From positions 5,369,164-5,433,163 of the forward strand of contig NZ_CP037452.1 in NCBI RefSeq assembly GCF_007754425.1: a stretch of DNA of 64,000 bases, given 5' to 3'. Made by a program: the position numbers and the translations under genes. The notes beneath the pieces were generated by a model that saw nothing but the letters and a program-made list of their open reading frames with translations, did not search any database and had not been told where the DNA came from. This stretch comes from Gimesia fumaroli (GTDB lineage Bacteria > Planctomycetota > Planctomycetia > Planctomycetales > Planctomycetaceae). Shown here piece by piece: positions 48,164 through 55,874 of this stretch. Positions within the stretch are counted from its first letter, which is position 1; each line of letters starts with the position of its first letter.

Positions 48164-48177
48164 GTTTATCGATAAAC
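48164..48177. promoter_or_regulatory. Palindromic operator candidate before the dioxygenase gene
   Basis: GTTTATCGATAAAC is a perfect 14-bp palindrome just upstream of the dioxygenase start on the minus strand. Central CG and its length suit a LacI- or TetR-type dimer site. No regulator gene is adjacent. Confidence 0.4.
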
Positions 48178-48257
48178 CATTTTAACATTAAACCGCCGAG
48201 CGGGAAACAGGTTTCGCAAAAAGTGGGATATTTCGTAACTCGTTCTGTAAATCAACC

Positions 48258-48683
48258 TCAGTTCCTGCATGAGAGCAAGTCCTGCAATGGATCAAGTTCA
48301 AACGTGTTGGGAATAGTCACCTGTATCCCGCCATGCCCATCAGCATCAAACTTGATCGAATCCGGTGGCATATCGCCGGCATCCTTTTTGACTAAGATGA
48401 CATTCTTGTCACGTATGATAAAAAAGTGTTCTTTCAACCCGTTTTGGTCGGCAGTGACAAACATCAATACTCCATCCTTGAGTCTCACGGATTGCACGCG
48501 ACGAAACAGAGTGGTCTTGGCCAGCGGATGGCGTGCCTTCAGGAATTTTTTATGGTTCCGGGCGGTTATCATTTCTGAATCCGGTTCTGACAGGTGCTGA
48601 TCTGCATCATCACCGAGAAACAAGACACAGCAGCAAAAGAGAATCACAATGATCGATGAAGTGGTTGTAAGCAGATCTTTCAT
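48258..48683 (-). CDS. Protein of unknown function with N-terminal membrane segment (141 aa)
   Basis: No family recognised. The N-terminus (TTTSSIIVILFCCCVLFLG) is a signal peptide or a single membrane anchor. The remainder is a compact, beta-rich domain with VQSVRLKDGVLMFVTAD and HFFIIRDKNVILVKK. GGAGCTGG precedes the ATG. It lies upstream of the dioxygenase gene on the same strand with a 125-bp gap. Confidence 0.65.
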   Translation of the reverse strand: MKDLLTTTSSIIVILFCCCVLFLGDDADQHLSEPDSEMITARNHKKFLKARHPLAKTTLFRRVQSVRLKDGVLMFVTADQNGLKEHFFIIRDKNVILVKKDAGDMPPDSIKFDADGHGGIQVTIPNTFELDPLQDLLSCRN

Positions 48684-49191
48684 TTGAGCCAGCTCCCACT
48701 TTCGGTATGTTTGAAAGAGTTATTTTTCGTTGATTCCAATAGAAACACAGGAGAAAAAATTCAATCCTTTCCCTTCACCTGACTTTAATTAGATATAATT
48801 AAGAAACAAAACGTTCCCGTTTTTGCTCATGATTCCCTCCATTTTGGTTAGATAAAAGTAAGTCGTTGTGCTGGCTTGACTTGATTGCACTCGGCATCTT
48901 GGACGGTTATTCGAGATCGGAATCGAAATATTGAACAGAATCGGGAAAGGATTTGAAATTCATTGAAAACGTCTGGCAAAACACGCTTTAATACCAACAT
49001 TGCCCCATAAGTTACTGGGAAAGCATCAGGGAAAACATTTAGCCCCCCTGCTCCCCTAAGGCTCCCGGTTAACTATTCCTGTTCCATCCCGTTTGATAAG
49101 ATGGGCTCAACAAATGAAGATAAGAGATTCCGATCCGCTTTAATATCACGAGAAAGCGATCACTTAAGCCTACCCTGTTTTTCATCTTTTT
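48684..49191. other. Divergent intergenic region (unknown / DUF3500)
   Basis: About 500 bases, AT-rich in the first half. No gene, repeat or clear promoter seen. Confidence 0.4.
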
Positions 49192-50328
49192 ATGAGGACC
49201 TGCACCTTGAAGATCAATTACCACTACACCGCTCTGGCCCTGGTGGCCTGCTTCTGTTTCAGTCTGTCGGACAGCCCCCTGAGTGCCGCCGAAGTCACCA
49301 AAGCACAACAGGCACAAATCTCCAAAGCCAGCGGTGAAATGGCAGCCGCCGCCAAACGCTTCCTGGCTTCACTGACAGAAGAACAACGAAAACAGGCTAC
49401 GTTCAAACTGGACGATAAAGAACGGACGAACTGGCATTTCATTCCTGACTTTGCGATCAAACCCGCAGGTGTCCGCTACGGTCTGCCGATGACCAAGATG
49501 ACGCCGCAACAACGCATCTTTGCCGTCACACTGCCTTCTACCGCGTTGTCACACCGGGGCTATCTGGAAATGATGTCGATCCGGGCTCTGGAACAGGTCC
49601 TGTTCGAACTGGAAGGCAGAGACGTTCGCAATCCAGAACTATATTATGTTTCCATCTTCGGCAAACCCGACGCCAAGGGAACCTGGGGCTGGCGGTTCGA
49701 AGGACATCACCTGTCAGTCAATCTGACGATCGTAGACGGCAAGAAATTCTCAGTCACTCCCTCCTTTTTCGGCTCCAACCCGGCGACTGTGAAACAAGGC
49801 CCCTTGAAGGGGGTCGAAGTTCTCAAACAAGAACAGCAGCTGGCACTGAACCTGGTCAAATCGTTTAACCCCGATCAGCTGGCGATTGCCACGATCGACA
49901 CATCCGGACTGGATAAAAAACTGTTGGCCAAAAGCGTACTCAAAGAAGTCCTGACGACCGACGATCCCGTCGTCGACAAGGGACTGGTGGAACACAAAGG
50001 CATTCAATATGCCGACCTGGATCCCAAACAGCAGAAACAACTGCTGCGTCTGGTGAATGTCTACCTGCAGCGCTTCCGACCGGAGCTTCTCAAAGGGACC
50101 CGCTATCTGGGGAACCTCAGAGACGGCGACCATCTCTACTTTGCCTGGAGTGGCGGCCAGAAACGGGGCGAATTCCACTACTACCGAATTCAATCCAAAG
50201 TCTTCCTGATCGAGTTTGCGAACACACAGAACGACGCCAATCATGTACACGCCGTCTGGCGCGAATTCGACGGCGACTTCGGTCGTGATCTGCTCAAAGA
50301 GCATTTCAAAAATCACCATCAGAAGTAA
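49192..50328 (+). CDS. Secreted DUF3500 protein
   Basis: 378 residues with a signal peptide (YTALALVACFCFSLSDSPLSA). The DUF3500 domain fills the mature part: FLASLTEEQRKQATF, RYGLPMTKMTPQQRIF, WGWRFEGHHLSVN and the late HYYRIQSKVFLIEFANTQND-like stretch. The family is common in planctomycetes and acidobacteria; no activity is known. The ATG at 49192 is used here; a TTG at 49207 with GAGGAC eight bases upstream is a real alternative and gives the better-shaped signal. A perfect stem-loop follows the stop. Confidence 0.9.
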   Translation: MRTCTLKINYHYTALALVACFCFSLSDSPLSAAEVTKAQQAQISKASGEMAAAAKRFLASLTEEQRKQATFKLDDKERTNWHFIPDFAIKPAGVRYGLPMTKMTPQQRIFAVTLPSTALSHRGYLEMMSIRALEQVLFELEGRDVRNPELYYVSIFGKPDAKGTWGWRFEGHHLSVNLTIVDGKKFSVTPSFFGSNPATVKQGPLKGVEVLKQEQQLALNLVKSFNPDQLAIATIDTSGLDKKLLAKSVLKEVLTTDDPVVDKGLVEHKGIQYADLDPKQQKQLLRLVNVYLQRFRPELLKGTRYLGNLRDGDHLYFAWSGGQKRGEFHYYRIQSKVFLIEFANTQNDANHVHAVWREFDGDFGRDLLKEHFKNHHQK

Positions 50329-50362
50329 ACCTGATCACATGATCTGACAATCCATTTTTCCC

Positions 50363-50395
50363 AAACAGGGAGAGCGCCCGCCGTTCTCCCTGTTT
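50363..50395 (+). terminator. Stem-loop terminator candidate after DUF3500 gene
   Basis: AAACAGGGAGA (50363-50373) and TCTCCCTGTTT (50385-50395) form a perfect 11-bp stem with an 11-nt loop, 35 bp after the stop. The T-run is part of the stem rather than after it, so it may work less efficiently than a classical terminator. Confidence 0.6.
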
Positions 50396-50986
50396 GCATG
50401 CGCACTCGAAATAAAACGCCTCCCACATTCGGTGGCACTGTTGGCTTGACCAACAGTGAAAAGAAATCACACCCTACCTCCACCTGTTGATCCCATCACC
50501 GTCCCCAGCAACATTGAATAAAATGAACTTGACTTCGACCTGCCGTTCCCCATGCTGATGCGGAGATAACGTCGCGCGCACGAGAGACACTAACAGATTC
50601 ACTGAAACATCCCGCAGCAGTGCCACAAGCACACTATCAAACCCACTGGTTTCAGACCGATTCTCAAAACCGCTGCTCAGACACACCCCCGCTATCGATG
50701 GCTTTCGCAGACGCATCGTGAGCGTACCCAGGAACTTCGTAAAACTTCGCACTGCGTTCAATTGACGTTCCCAAAAACAATTCACGCATCCCCCTTGACT
50801 GCCCCGCGCCCCTGCAGAAAATAGTCCACACTCGCATCGGACAAACCCGATAGCCAGGTAACAGCCCATTAAATGAGATACACCCTCGAGTAAAAAAAGT
50901 AGGAGCAGCCCTATGTGGCTGCCCGCCAGAACCAGCACACCCATCAGAAGAAACCTCACAACTAAAAACCAACCCCACTCTTAGCG

Positions 50987-51010
50987 GCAAAGCGTTCGCT
51001 AACGTTTTGC
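50987..51010. repeat. Short palindromic element
   Basis: GCAAAGCGTT (50987-50996) and AACGTTTTGC (51001-51010) are inverted with one G-T mismatch and a 4-base centre (CGCT). It may be a dispersed intergenic element; only this copy is in the window. Confidence 0.35.
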
Positions 51011-51215
51011 CCTCCCGTGGGTCAAGGAAAAATAATTCTACCCGATCCCCACTTACCCACTGAGATGAAAATTGTGAAGCTGAGGAGATGAGCAGTGAAT
51101 GCAAGATGTTCGCGGACTATTCCGGACAGCCTGTCACTCCAGATCTGAGAAGAGTGATACCAGAGATGGCAGATCGGCACGAGGACATTGATCCCCCCCT
51201 ACTTTGTTTCCGCCA

Positions 51216-51406
51216 GGTCCAACGGAACAGAACATCCTGACCAGCACGAGCGAGGGAGATACCGTCCTGGACTGGACTGTTTCGGCAGTTCCATGCTCTT
51301 GGCCCAGGCCTGCAGAAACCGCAGGCGGCGGTTTATTGGCATTGAGATGGAAAAACAGTGGTGTGAGGTGGCCGTGAAGCGGTTGGCTCAGGGGGTTTTG
51401 TTATGA
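51216..51406 (+). pseudogene. DNA methyltransferase C-terminal remnant, frameshifted
   Basis: The frame starting at 51216 reads EQNILTSTSEGDTVLDWT, which matches the end of an N6-adenine/N4-cytosine methyltransferase approaching motif I (G-D-x-V-L-D-x-F/W). Near 51270 the match jumps to the next frame: CFGSSMLLAQA, then RRFIGIEMEKQWCEVA and VKRLAQG up to the stop at 51406, the typical C-terminus of that family. The D-x-x-x-G-S-G part is damaged by small indels. No catalytic D/N-P-P-Y part or target-recognition region remains upstream, so this is a decayed 3' fragment, probably from a phage or restriction-modification gene. Confidence 0.65.
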
Positions 51407-51522
51407 CTGGCTAATGAAAATCACTTGGACGTTGTTGATATTGCTCGGTCGCAGTCGTATTAAATACGACTAAATAAATGAGTTAAGTGAATTTTGATTT
51501 TAGGGATAAGTTTATCAGACAC

Positions 51523-51534
51523 TTTAGACTCAAA
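51523..51534 (+). repeat. Direct repeat flanking the 29-nt palindrome, left copy
   Basis: TTTAGACTCAAA, identical to 51637-51648. Confidence 0.55.
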
Positions 51535-51557
51535 TTCGGGTAAAAATTAGAGTTGGT

Positions 51558-51586
51558 GTAAGACTTTCGAATATCGAAAGTCTTAC
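51558..51586. repeat. Perfect 29-nt palindrome (13-bp stem, ATA centre)
   Basis: GTAAGACTTTCGA and TCGAAAGTCTTAC surround a central ATA. As RNA or DNA it would form a 13-bp hairpin with a tiny loop. It is not followed by a T-run and lies ~255 bp before the DUF4062 start, between 12-bp direct repeats. A structured RNA, a recombination site or the core of a small mobile repeat are all possible. Confidence 0.6.
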
Positions 51587-51636
51587 TTAAAGCGATTATT
51601 CTTGGGAGTCCCTATTTCTTTGGGATATCTTTGACT

Positions 51637-51648
51637 TTTAGACTCAAA
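51637..51648 (+). repeat. Direct repeat flanking the 29-nt palindrome, right copy
   Basis: TTTAGACTCAAA, identical to 51523-51534; the two copies are 114 bp apart start to start. Confidence 0.55.
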
Positions 51649-51841
51649 CCTTCGCTGGAAATCTCCCCCCCTTATGATACCATGTACAGAATTTATATGT
51701 GATATGATGCCCCACGGTGTTCATATCTAAACAGCAACAGGTCATTTTTCATATTTTTGTTCCATATCAGCTTCAAATGTGAACAAGATCACGCAGGTGA
51801 ATAGCAAGTTTGCTGGATGAAACGTGCAAAGGTAGATTGTG

Positions 51842-52765
51842 ATGAGTACCGGAGAGAACAAACAGCACGTACCGATCTTCGTTGGCTCGACCTTCGAGGA
51901 TATGAAGGACTACCGACGTGCGGTGCGAGATGCCTTGACCCAACTGGAGACGATTATCAGGGGTATGGAGTACTTCGGTTCCAAGCCTGGGACACCGGTT
52001 GACGAATGCCTTGCAGTGGTCGCGTCTTGTCAGGTCTATATCGGTATCTTCGGAATGCGATATGGTAGCGTTCCTGACGGACACGACTTGTCCATGACGC
52101 ATCTCGAATATGAAGAGGCCCAACGTTGCGAGCTCCCGTCGCTTATCTACATCCTTGATGAGAACACTCAACCGATTCTGCCCAAGTTCGTGGAGACAGG
52201 TCCCGGTGCAGAAGCGCTGCTCCGTTTGAAGGACCAACTCAAGAGGCGGCACCTTGTTGCGTCCTTCACGACGCATAGCGATCTCGCCACGAAGATCCTC
52301 CATGACGTACCTGAGGTGCTCAGGAAAATAGGCGCCGCCGTCAAAGGGGAGCTTCCAGACACAGAGCCTGCGGATGCGGTAGAAGTCTTGCGCAAGTTCA
52401 AGCTTTTGCCAAAGATGATGAAGGGGAGGGATGTCGTCGTGGACTTCACAATCGATCGGTTTTGGTCGGTTAGTCCGAATGAATGCGATGCTCTTGGCCT
52501 TGAGGCAGGCGCAACGATTCGAGATCACGTCACACTCTTCAACGGTGAGTGGGTATATATGTACGCGGAGAATGAGATTGCCCAGAAGCTGATCTGTCTC
52601 CCGAAGGGATCGCGAGCTCGTGTCCAGGGTGCAATGGTATTCGGTGTTACAAAAGAAGTCGAATGGGGAGAAGATGGTCCGATCACAACGAACGAGGAAC
52701 ACAGTGGTGTTTGCGTAAAGGCGATCCTGGAATTAACGCCGCCGGCTGCCGAGGGAGCCAGCTAA
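51842..52765 (+). CDS. DUF4062 (TIR-like fold) protein
   Basis: 307 residues from the ATG at 51842. Residues ~8-110 are a DUF4062 domain: VPIFVGSTFEDMKDYRRAVRDAL-type opening in parts, GMEYFGSKPGTPVDECL, CQVYIGIFGMRYGSVPDG and MTHLEYEEAQRCELPSLIYI. The fold is related to TIR domains, and the family often sits at the N-terminus of STAND/NLR-like or other immune-type proteins. Residues ~180-300 are a separate beta-rich part I do not recognise; it could recognise a trigger or a partner. No membrane segment. AAAGG lies ~10 bases before the ATG. Neighbours are a methyltransferase remnant on the left and, after 335 bp, an AAA+ ATPase on the right. A defence role is inference. Confidence 0.82.
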   Translation: MSTGENKQHVPIFVGSTFEDMKDYRRAVRDALTQLETIIRGMEYFGSKPGTPVDECLAVVASCQVYIGIFGMRYGSVPDGHDLSMTHLEYEEAQRCELPSLIYILDENTQPILPKFVETGPGAEALLRLKDQLKRRHLVASFTTHSDLATKILHDVPEVLRKIGAAVKGELPDTEPADAVEVLRKFKLLPKMMKGRDVVVDFTIDRFWSVSPNECDALGLEAGATIRDHVTLFNGEWVYMYAENEIAQKLICLPKGSRARVQGAMVFGVTKEVEWGEDGPITTNEEHSGVCVKAILELTPPAAEGAS

Positions 52766-53100
52766 CAATGGTATGCACGATTTAATCAACGTTTGTGAGA
52801 AGCTTACTTACAGATCAACATTCGGAACGGAGCCAGCGACAAAGTACCTGCGCACCCAAAGCAGATAGTGTATCACTCGCAACTTATTTCGCATCTGTTC
52901 AATGAGTTTGGGTCGTCGTTCAGAATTCCGCTTTTCTTGATTCGAGTCATTCAACCTAATTTCTTTGTTCATCGCAACTTCCTCAATTGTCTCTTGACAG
53001 CTCCTCTCTCGTTAAACAAAATTCCACTAGACATCCCTTTAAATGGATTATGCTGAAACAATTTCAGTCTAATTCAAGTTAGATTCCCAAGGATCGGTTC
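52766..53100. other. Intergenic stretch with integrase remnant and GTTRRRY-like boxes
   Basis: 335 bases between the DUF4062 and AAA+ genes. On the minus strand 52808-52972 is a decayed integron-type integrase N-terminus. To its right, GTTAAAC (53011-53017) and GTTAGAT (53078-53084, in TTCAAGTTAGAT) match the integron core GTTRRRY; such short motifs also occur by chance. Confidence 0.5.
52808..52972 (-). pseudogene. Remnant of integron-type tyrosine recombinase (N-terminal domain)
   Basis: The minus strand reads a 54-residue frame from ATG 52972 to TAA 52808. Its middle, RRPKLIEQMRNKLRVIHY followed directly by LLWVRRYFVAG, matches the N-terminal SAM-like DNA-binding domain of IntI-type and related recombinases (K-L-x-x-Q-x-R...R-x-x-H-Y-S-x-R-T-E-x-A-Y-x-x-W-V-R-R-F), with about ten residues (S-x-R-T-E-x-x-Y) missing after H-Y. 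The catalytic C-terminal domain with R-H-x-x-R and Tyr is absent. The gene is thus dead. Its orientation, away from the AAA+ gene, is that expected of intI relative to a first cassette. Confidence 0.6.
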
Positions 53101-54405
53101 ATGGCAAAGAAAAAGGCAACTCGACGACGTCGTTCGCAATCAAAGTCTGCTTCGTCGGTCGCCTCGCCAAGCTCAAGAGAAACTGCAATTGCAGACACAA
53201 TTGCTCGCGCAACGCCAATCATCCGCGCTTGGGCAGTTCGTGATGAGAATGCCTACAAACAGGCCAAAGAAAACGTAGCGGCTGCAATTCTATCAAATTC
53301 GCATCCATCAGCAACACTTCTCGAGCGTGTCCTACTACTGGCGAGCATTCGCCTGAGTGTTCAGGGACTTCCTGGCTACGCTACACTCGACTTTGATCAC
53401 CTTTTCCAGATCGACCGGGCGGCAGAGCAAATCACGACCTATATTGATGATTCATCGCAGCAGCGTCCGCTCAATTTCGTAATGCTCGCTTCTCCAGGAA
53501 GTGGAAAATCCCACTTCATAAACTGTCTTGCCAGCTCTCTGGCATATACTGGTATTCGGCCTATTGTTTTCAACATGGCAAGTCTACAGAGAAACGAAGA
53601 CCTGATACCACCGCTGGAGTCTGCTCGAAACCTAAAAGTCGAGGACCACATCCCCTTGCTGTTTCTCGATGAATTTGACAGTTCACCCACAAACTTTCCG
53701 CTGTTATTGCCGTTGTTGTGGGATGGTGCCCTAAACATTGGGCAAAGGGAACTTAAACTTGGAAAGGTTATAATTGTTATGGCAGGAAGTGATCCTTCGA
53801 TTCCCGCCACCATGCAACACGCAAGGAGCATGCGCGCCGAGATTCCTTTGATGGATGGCCAGAGTCCAAAACTGGTTGATCTGTTTTCAAGAATAAATGG
53901 CGGTGTTCTCAACATCCCGACGTTTTACGATCGCTCAGAAGGTGTAGATCGAAGGCCTGACAAGCTCTGTATTGCTATGCAACTTCTGAGGCACAGATTT
54001 GGTCGCCAGCTAAAGTACGTATCCTCTGGTCTCCTCCGGTTCATTGCCGCAGCACACTTTCGGTATAGTGTTCGCAGTATTGCTCATCTCATAGATCAAA
54101 TCCCCCAAAAGGAATCTCCTGAGACCCTATTCGCGAAAGATTGCGAACTTCCACCTTCTAACGTGGAAACGCTCAAGAACTCTAGCTTGGCATATCATCT
54201 GATCCACGAGGACCAAGCCTACGGCATTGCCCAGCTCTGGAAAGAAGCATTTTCTCGCGAATCAATAGTTCCAATTCATTCCAATGTCATTACTCGTTAT
54301 GGTACACCAACTGGGCCAATTCCAGACGAGTTCGCCGACTTCATTGTGCGTCAAATGCTCGAAGAAATTGGAAATGATCCGGCGAACCCGTTTAAAGCAA
54401 ACTAA
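53101..54405 (+). CDS. AAA+ ATPase next to DUF4062 protein
   Basis: 434 residues. A very basic, Ser-rich N-terminus (KKKATRRRRSQSKS) could bind nucleic acid. The AAA+ module has Walker A ASPGSGKS (residues 130-137, Lys136), Walker B LLFLDEFDS (Asp190, Glu191), and a sensor-1-like stretch VIIVMAGSDPS. The C-terminal ~150 residues are helical (lid domain RFIAAAHFRYSVRSIAHLIDQ) and unrecognised further on. No protease, helicase or nuclease part is visible, so it probably remodels or recruits a partner. The neighbourhood (DUF4062 gene upstream on the same strand, integrase remnant between, strong terminator after) suggests an accessory, possibly defence, role; that is inference. Confidence 0.8.
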   Translation: MAKKKATRRRRSQSKSASSVASPSSRETAIADTIARATPIIRAWAVRDENAYKQAKENVAAAILSNSHPSATLLERVLLLASIRLSVQGLPGYATLDFDHLFQIDRAAEQITTYIDDSSQQRPLNFVMLASPGSGKSHFINCLASSLAYTGIRPIVFNMASLQRNEDLIPPLESARNLKVEDHIPLLFLDEFDSSPTNFPLLLPLLWDGALNIGQRELKLGKVIIVMAGSDPSIPATMQHARSMRAEIPLMDGQSPKLVDLFSRINGGVLNIPTFYDRSEGVDRRPDKLCIAMQLLRHRFGRQLKYVSSGLLRFIAAAHFRYSVRSIAHLIDQIPQKESPETLFAKDCELPPSNVETLKNSSLAYHLIHEDQAYGIAQLWKEAFSRESIVPIHSNVITRYGTPTGPIPDEFADFIVRQMLEEIGNDPANPFKAN

Positions 54406-54525
54406 TCAAGCGTTGCACGCGAGCGGGTGTCAGCGCGTGTTGTGAAATCAACGTCGTCTCGAAGTGCTTTAATAACTAGGATTGTCACATCTACTCATGC
54501 GTTTAAGCGAACACCCTGTAATACC

Positions 54526-54573
54526 ACCGTTTTAAGACACTCCCAATCCACTTGACGAATCAGATTCAAAAAC
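54526..54573 (+). repeat. 48-bp direct repeat, copy 1
   Basis: It matches 57637-57684 at 43 of 48 positions, same orientation. It begins ACCGTTTTAAGACACTC and ends GAATCAGATTCAAAAAC; GAATC-A-GATTC is itself an inverted repeat and the single centre base differs between copies (A here, T in copy 2). The copies bracket a kinase / methyltransferase / secreted-protein module. Confidence 0.7.
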
Positions 54574-54641
54574 TAAACTAACCCCACACTGAACCGCATG
54601 CGGTTATTTCCTGGGAAGTAATCAGGATTCTCTGAATCAGA

Positions 54642-54699
54642 AAATCTGGCGGCGTTCGGGGTGGTCATTACGGCCACCCCGAACACCTCCAGATTTTTT
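54642..54699. terminator. Strong bidirectional terminator (nested hairpin)
   Basis: Inner stem GTTCGGGGTGG (54654-54664) with CCACCCCGAAC (54674-54684), 11 perfect pairs; outer stem AAATCTGG (54642-54649) with CCAGATTT (54689-54696), then more T. The A-run before the outer stem serves the other strand. It separates the convergent AAA+ and phosphotransferase genes. Confidence 0.85.
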
Positions 54700-54780
54700 A
54701 ATGCGCGGGTGAAAGTGAAATGACCAAAGAGGAAGCAGAGCGAATATCGAAGTCGATCAAAGGTTCCAGGAACCTTAATT

Positions 54781-55773
54781 TCAGCTTACCCCTCCCAGGA
54801 GTGCGGCCAGCTTTGACTGAAATCGGGGCAGGTGCTGTTTTGGGCGGATGTTTGAATTGACGACGTAGTTTGCAAACATCAGCAGGCGGGCGATGACGAA
54901 GCTGTCGAGTTGCTTCGATGATGCGAGCGGCCAGTCGAGTGCTTCCTCATAGCCTCGTCGAAAGGCATCGAGCAACGTCCCAAAGTCATCGCGGAACCTT
55001 ATGTGATACATGGCCGTGCCGATGTCCTGTTCGGGGAATCCCCAGGTAATGTCTTCAAAGTCGTACAAGCCCAGGCGCTGGTGATGGACCTTGATGTTGC
55101 AGGGATGCAGGTCGTTGTGGATGACGGTTGGCTTTCCGTTTTTCCAAAGTCGTTGAATTGCTCGCTGAGCACGTCTCGTCCCTGTGCGAAACAATTCCTG
55201 ACGTCTCTTGGGAAGCAGCTTTCGATCGCGTCGGGACAAAATCGTTTCTTCGTCCCAGTAGTAGACGCGATCATTGGTCAGAATCTGAAATCCATTTCGC
55301 GGTCGGAACGATTGAGACGCCTTATGGAGCTCGGCAGCACAACGTCCCAGACAGTGATAGGAACGTGCGGTTGGCGCGTTCTCCAGGTGGCGGCCGGTGA
55401 GCCAATGGGTGAGCGCAAGATGTGCTGGCTCCGGAAGCCAGCAACTGTGGATTTGGGTTATCAACTTTCCGCGGCTATTGGCCAAAGGAGATTCGACTCG
55501 TAAATCGGTGTGCTGAGAAAGATATTCGAGAAACTGTACTTCTCCGTACATTTGCGAGAGCACATGCTGTTGGGGGTTCTGGAATTTTGCTGCGTAGCTG
55601 CAAGCGTTCGTGTCCACTCGAAACACGGGCCTGGAACCGTCAGAGACGAGGCGGACGGACTTCACATGGATGGGGTAGTCTGCAAGCGCATCCCCAAGAG
55701 CCCTGCGGTATCTGCCAAGCTGCCCGCGTTTCGTAAGCGATTGAAACTCTCGCATTGTCGTTCCTTGTGCCAT
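54781..55773 (-). CDS. Aminoglycoside-phosphotransferase-like kinase (APH family)
   Basis: 330 residues from the ATG at 55773 (GAGGTCGAGAA upstream), chosen because longer readings run into the methyltransferase gene; an ATG at 55755 is also possible. The kinase C-lobe is clear: Brenner motif HNDLHPCNIKV with catalytic Asp, and YDFEDITWGFPEQDIG with the metal-binding acidic pair. The N-lobe has VFRVDTNACSYAAKFQ with the ATP-site Lys. APH-fold enzymes phosphorylate small molecules such as choline, homoserine or antibiotics; the substrate cannot be read here. It lies 101 bp downstream of an ICMT-like gene on the same strand. Confidence 0.85.
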   Translation of the reverse strand: MAQGTTMREFQSLTKRGQLGRYRRALGDALADYPIHVKSVRLVSDGSRPVFRVDTNACSYAAKFQNPQQHVLSQMYGEVQFLEYLSQHTDLRVESPLANSRGKLITQIHSCWLPEPAHLALTHWLTGRHLENAPTARSYHCLGRCAAELHKASQSFRPRNGFQILTNDRVYYWDEETILSRRDRKLLPKRRQELFRTGTRRAQRAIQRLWKNGKPTVIHNDLHPCNIKVHHQRLGLYDFEDITWGFPEQDIGTAMYHIRFRDDFGTLLDAFRRGYEEALDWPLASSKQLDSFVIARLLMFANYVVNSNIRPKQHLPRFQSKLAALLGGVS

Positions 55774-55874
55774 TTCTCGACCTCGCCTGCCCGACAGCCA
55801 CGATGATAAGACAGGAGATAAAAGGGGGCAGGACTGAATGGCACCTTCTATACCCGCCAAGTGATCTTTTACCC

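Larger units (their letters stand above)
50329..51841. other. Gene-poor accessory stretch before DUF4062 gene
   Basis: About 1.5 kb without an intact gene I can support. It contains the DUF3500 terminator, a stem-loop-like repeat at 50987-51010, a frameshifted methyltransferase tail at 51216-51406, and a perfect palindrome at 51558-51586 flanked by 12-bp direct repeats. Two overlapping minus-strand open frames (50474-50959 and 50664-51104) show no family and were not accepted. Confidence 0.5.
54406..54780. other. Intergenic stretch with 48-bp repeat copy 1 and terminator
   Basis: 375 bases between convergent genes. It holds repeat copy 1 (54526-54573), the palindrome CCGCATGCGG near 54596, and a strong hairpin terminator at 54642-54699. 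No gene. Confidence 0.55.

Noticed and set aside
50474-51104. Two overlapping minus-strand open frames (161 and 146 aa), the first with a hydrophobic start
   Set aside because: They overlap each other in different frames, match no family, and lie across a palindromic element and decayed DNA; no convincing ribosome binding site.
52868-53056. 62-aa plus-strand frame
   Set aside because: It is the antisense shadow of the integrase remnant on the minus strand.
54406-54530. attC-like integron recombination site after the AAA+ gene (AATCAAGCGTTGCACG)
   Set aside because: The resemblance to TTCAAGCGTT of classical attC sites is short, and no paired RYYYAAC/GTTRRRY boxes with a proper imperfect stem could be found.
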